Origin: Sediminibacterium ginsengisoli
Lineage (GTDB): Bacteria; Bacteroidota; Bacteroidia; Chitinophagales; Chitinophagaceae
Assembly: GCA_945901845.1 (NCBI GenBank)
Contig: CAMDLR010000006.1
Coordinates: forward strand, 1 to 64,000
Direction of reading: 5' to 3'
DNA length: 64,000 bases
Made by a program: the position numbers and the translations under genes
The notes under the pieces: model-generated
The model's database searches: none
Seen by the model: only the letters and a program-made list of their open reading frames with translations
Told to the model about the DNA's origin: nothing
Shown: one piece after another, positions 62,363-64,000 of the stretch
How positions within the stretch are numbered: position 1 is the first letter of the stretch
Layout: the number at the start of each line of letters is the position of its first letter

Positions 62363-63012
62363 GTGGTCTTACAGCCTTAGTTATTGGAGCTACAGGTGCA
62401 ACAGGTACAGAACTTGTAAATCAATTAATTAAAGACAACCAATATACTAGCGTGGTTGTATTTTCTAGAAGACCCTTATTGGTTTCCCATTCAATTTTGA
62501 CATCGCATATTGTTGATTTTGACAACCCCCAAGCTTGGGCGCATTTAGTAAAAGGTGATGTGCTATTTTCGGCACTAGCTACTACCCTCAAGCAGGCGGG
62601 AAGCCAAAAAGAACAATACAAAATTGATTATACCTATCAATACCAAACAGCTGCTACAGCTGCGGCTAACGGAGTAGCAAAATATGTGTTGGTATCTGCT
62701 ATGGGTGCCAACGCAAAATCTTGGCTATTTTACACCCGCATTAAAGGGGAACTCGATAACGCTGTTGCAGCATTACCATTTAAGCAGATACATATATTTA
62801 GACCCGGATTTTTACTAAGGCAGCCAGATAAAATAAGGCCAATGGAGAAACTAGGCATTGCCATCATTCACTTTTTTAACAAGTTAAGTTTATTTAAAAG
62901 CCAAAAGCCACTTCCTGTTGATGTACTCGCGCAAAAAATGCGTTTCGTATTATCAAATCAGGTTGCCCAACAATTTCAAGTCTATTCTTTGGATTCAATA
63001 TTTGATTTGTAG
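62359..63012 (+). CDS. NAD(P)-binding protein of the TIP30/HTATIP2-like SDR group
   Basis: 217 residues. Rossmann motif LVIGATGATGTELVNQLI, VVVFSRRPL, and VLFSALATTLKQAGSQKEQYKIDYTYQYQTA; these match atypical SDRs such as YbjT/HTATIP2, which often lack the Tyr-x3-Lys active site. Coupled to arsC by 4-nt overlap, so it may be co-induced by arsenic, though no link to arsenic is established. Confidence 0.85.
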   Translation: MSGLTALVIGATGATGTELVNQLIKDNQYTSVVVFSRRPLLVSHSILTSHIVDFDNPQAWAHLVKGDVLFSALATTLKQAGSQKEQYKIDYTYQYQTAATAAANGVAKYVLVSAMGANAKSWLFYTRIKGELDNAVAALPFKQIHIFRPGFLLRQPDKIRPMEKLGIAIIHFFNKLSLFKSQKPLPVDVLAQKMRFVLSNQVAQQFQVYSLDSIFDL

Positions 63013-63040
63013 TATCTTACTATTTCAAATATTGATTGTC

Positions 63041-64000
63041 ATGAAAAAATTTGTTACGATTATTATTGCTTTTGTATTATTTATTAGTACTAGCCTTGCG
63101 CAAGTATTATCGCCCCTTGTTACAAGATCTAAAAATTTAGATCGAGTTAAACTTGCACAGATTGATACCTTATTTAATGAGTATGTTAAAAATAATTGGT
63201 TGGTAGGTGCTTCAACTATTATTGTAAAAGACAATCAAGTTGTTTACTACAAAGGACATGGTTTTGCAGATAAGGCTTCAAAAAAACCGATGGATCCAAA
63301 TTCTATTTTTAGAATCATGAGTCAAACCAAGGCTATTACTAGTTTAGCGGTATTACAATTGTTTGAAAATGGTAAACTCAATTTAGATCAAGCAGTAGGT
63401 GATTTTATACCAACTTTTTATAAGCAATCTGTTTTAAAAGATTTTAATGCTACAGATACAAGCTATACAACAGTTCCAGCAAAAAGAAATATTACCATTA
63501 GAGATTTATTAACGCATTCTTCTGGTATTGATTATGCTGGAATTGGTTCTGAAAAAATGAAAGCTATTTATGCAAAAGCAGGTATACCATCAGGACTAGG
63601 AAAAATTAATGGTACTTTATTAGAGCACATGAAAGCACTTGGAACTTTACCACTTATACATCAGTCAGGCGAAAAATTTACCTATGGTTTAAATTCTGAT
63701 TTGTTGGGTTGTATTGTTGAAGTTGTTTCTGGCATGCCACTCGACGCGTATTTCAATAAATATATTTTTGAACCCATGGATATGAAGGATACTTATTTTA
63801 ATGTTCCTGCTTCAAAAGCAAATAGGCTTCCAACGGTTTACACCGAAGACAGCAATAAGAAAATTATAGAATGGGGACCTACATTTAGAAATATTGATCC
63901 TAACTATCCATTACTAGGGACAATCTATTTTTCCGGTGGCGCTGGTTTGTCTTCCACTGCATTTGACTATGCTATATTTTTACAAATGATATTAAATGGC
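63041..64000 (+). CDS. serine hydrolase (beta-lactamase-like), 3'-truncated
   Basis: Missed by the ORF track because it runs off the window. Signal peptide MKKFVTIIIAFVLFISTSLAQ. The S-x-x-K motif is in RIMSQTKAIT, followed by TIRDLLTHSSGIDY, the second motif FTYGLNSDLLG (Y-x-N), and EPMDMKDTYFNV; the HTG-like motif would follow beyond the end. It is related to, but clearly different from, the serine hydrolase at 59132. Confidence 0.92.
   Translation, partial: MKKFVTIIIAFVLFISTSLAQVLSPLVTRSKNLDRVKLAQIDTLFNEYVKNNWLVGASTIIVKDNQVVYYKGHGFADKASKKPMDPNSIFRIMSQTKAITSLAVLQLFENGKLNLDQAVGDFIPTFYKQSVLKDFNATDTSYTTVPAKRNITIRDLLTHSSGIDYAGIGSEKMKAIYAKAGIPSGLGKINGTLLEHMKALGTLPLIHQSGEKFTYGLNSDLLGCIVEVVSGMPLDAYFNKYIFEPMDMKDTYFNVPASKANRLPTVYTEDSNKKIIEWGPTFRNIDPNYPLLGTIYFSGGAGLSSTAFDYAIFLQMILNG

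Overview
The window looks like a piece of a Bacteroidota chromosome, most likely from the Chitinophagales/Chitinophagaceae side. The evidence is moderate-to-low GC, -7 elements of the TAnnTTTG type with TTTG/TTG boxes about 19-20 nt upstream, and a typical gene content (GH3-family protein, DUF1080 plus Gfo/Idh oxidoreductase, KdnB-like oxidase next to kdsB, TonB-dependent receptor with carboxypeptidase-like N-domain, WG-repeat protein, many 'SxxxAQ' signal peptides). All assignments come from reading motifs; no database search was run.

Region 1 (1-3168): the 3' part of nadD converges on a ppiD-like foldase over a shared terminator. Upstream of ppiD lies a 540-bp AT-rich gap with one perfect and several one-mismatch DnaA boxes, diverging gene orientation and inverted repeats. 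It is a good candidate for the replication origin.

Region 2 (3169-37970): dense housekeeping DNA, mostly on the + strand. It holds a gamma-glutamyltransferase, a ChaN-like protein, recA, acyltransferases with an acyl-CoA ligase, mgsA, cyclophilin, uvrB, OmpA lipoprotein, adk, msrB, nfu, the pnuC-nadR NAD-salvage pair, GH3 protein, inositol monophosphatase, thiL, S41 protease, omega-amidase, recX, dnaN, sterol-desaturase family, kdsB-kdnB (Kdo/8-amino-Kdo), DEAD-box helicase, Gfo/Idh plus DUF1080, a two-component system, hflX, a Rieske protein and tRNA-Asn.

Region 3 (about 38.0-42.0 kb), directly behind tRNA-Asn, is accessory. It holds small orphan genes, a decayed tandem copy of a DUF1566-type gene, a gene with an in-frame stop, and three copies of a 65-nt repeat. 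Each copy is followed by a different hairpin terminator, so the repeats bracket single-gene 'cassettes'. One copy plus its terminator resembles the 3' end of tRNA-Asn plus its terminator. I regard this array as the most novel structure in the window.

Region 4 (42.0-49.7 kb): a CapA-like lipoprotein overlapping a cysteine-peptidase-like gene, two glycosyltransferase-like genes, a TonB-dependent receptor, DinB, a SnoaL-like lipoprotein and a flavodoxin with a signal peptide.

Region 5 (49.7-58.5 kb) is visibly more AT-rich. A large WG-repeat/TPR protein faces an APC permease and a cell-wall cluster: L,D-transpeptidase, M23 endopeptidase with a lysine-rich tail, an orphan lipoprotein and a decayed glucosaminidase.

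Region 6 (58.5-64.0 kb): a methyltransferase, two serine hydrolases, a frameshifted membrane-protein gene, and an arsenic module (arsR-arsM-arsC plus a NAD(P)-binding protein). A palindromic operator sits on the arsR promoter, and no arsenite efflux pump is present in the window.
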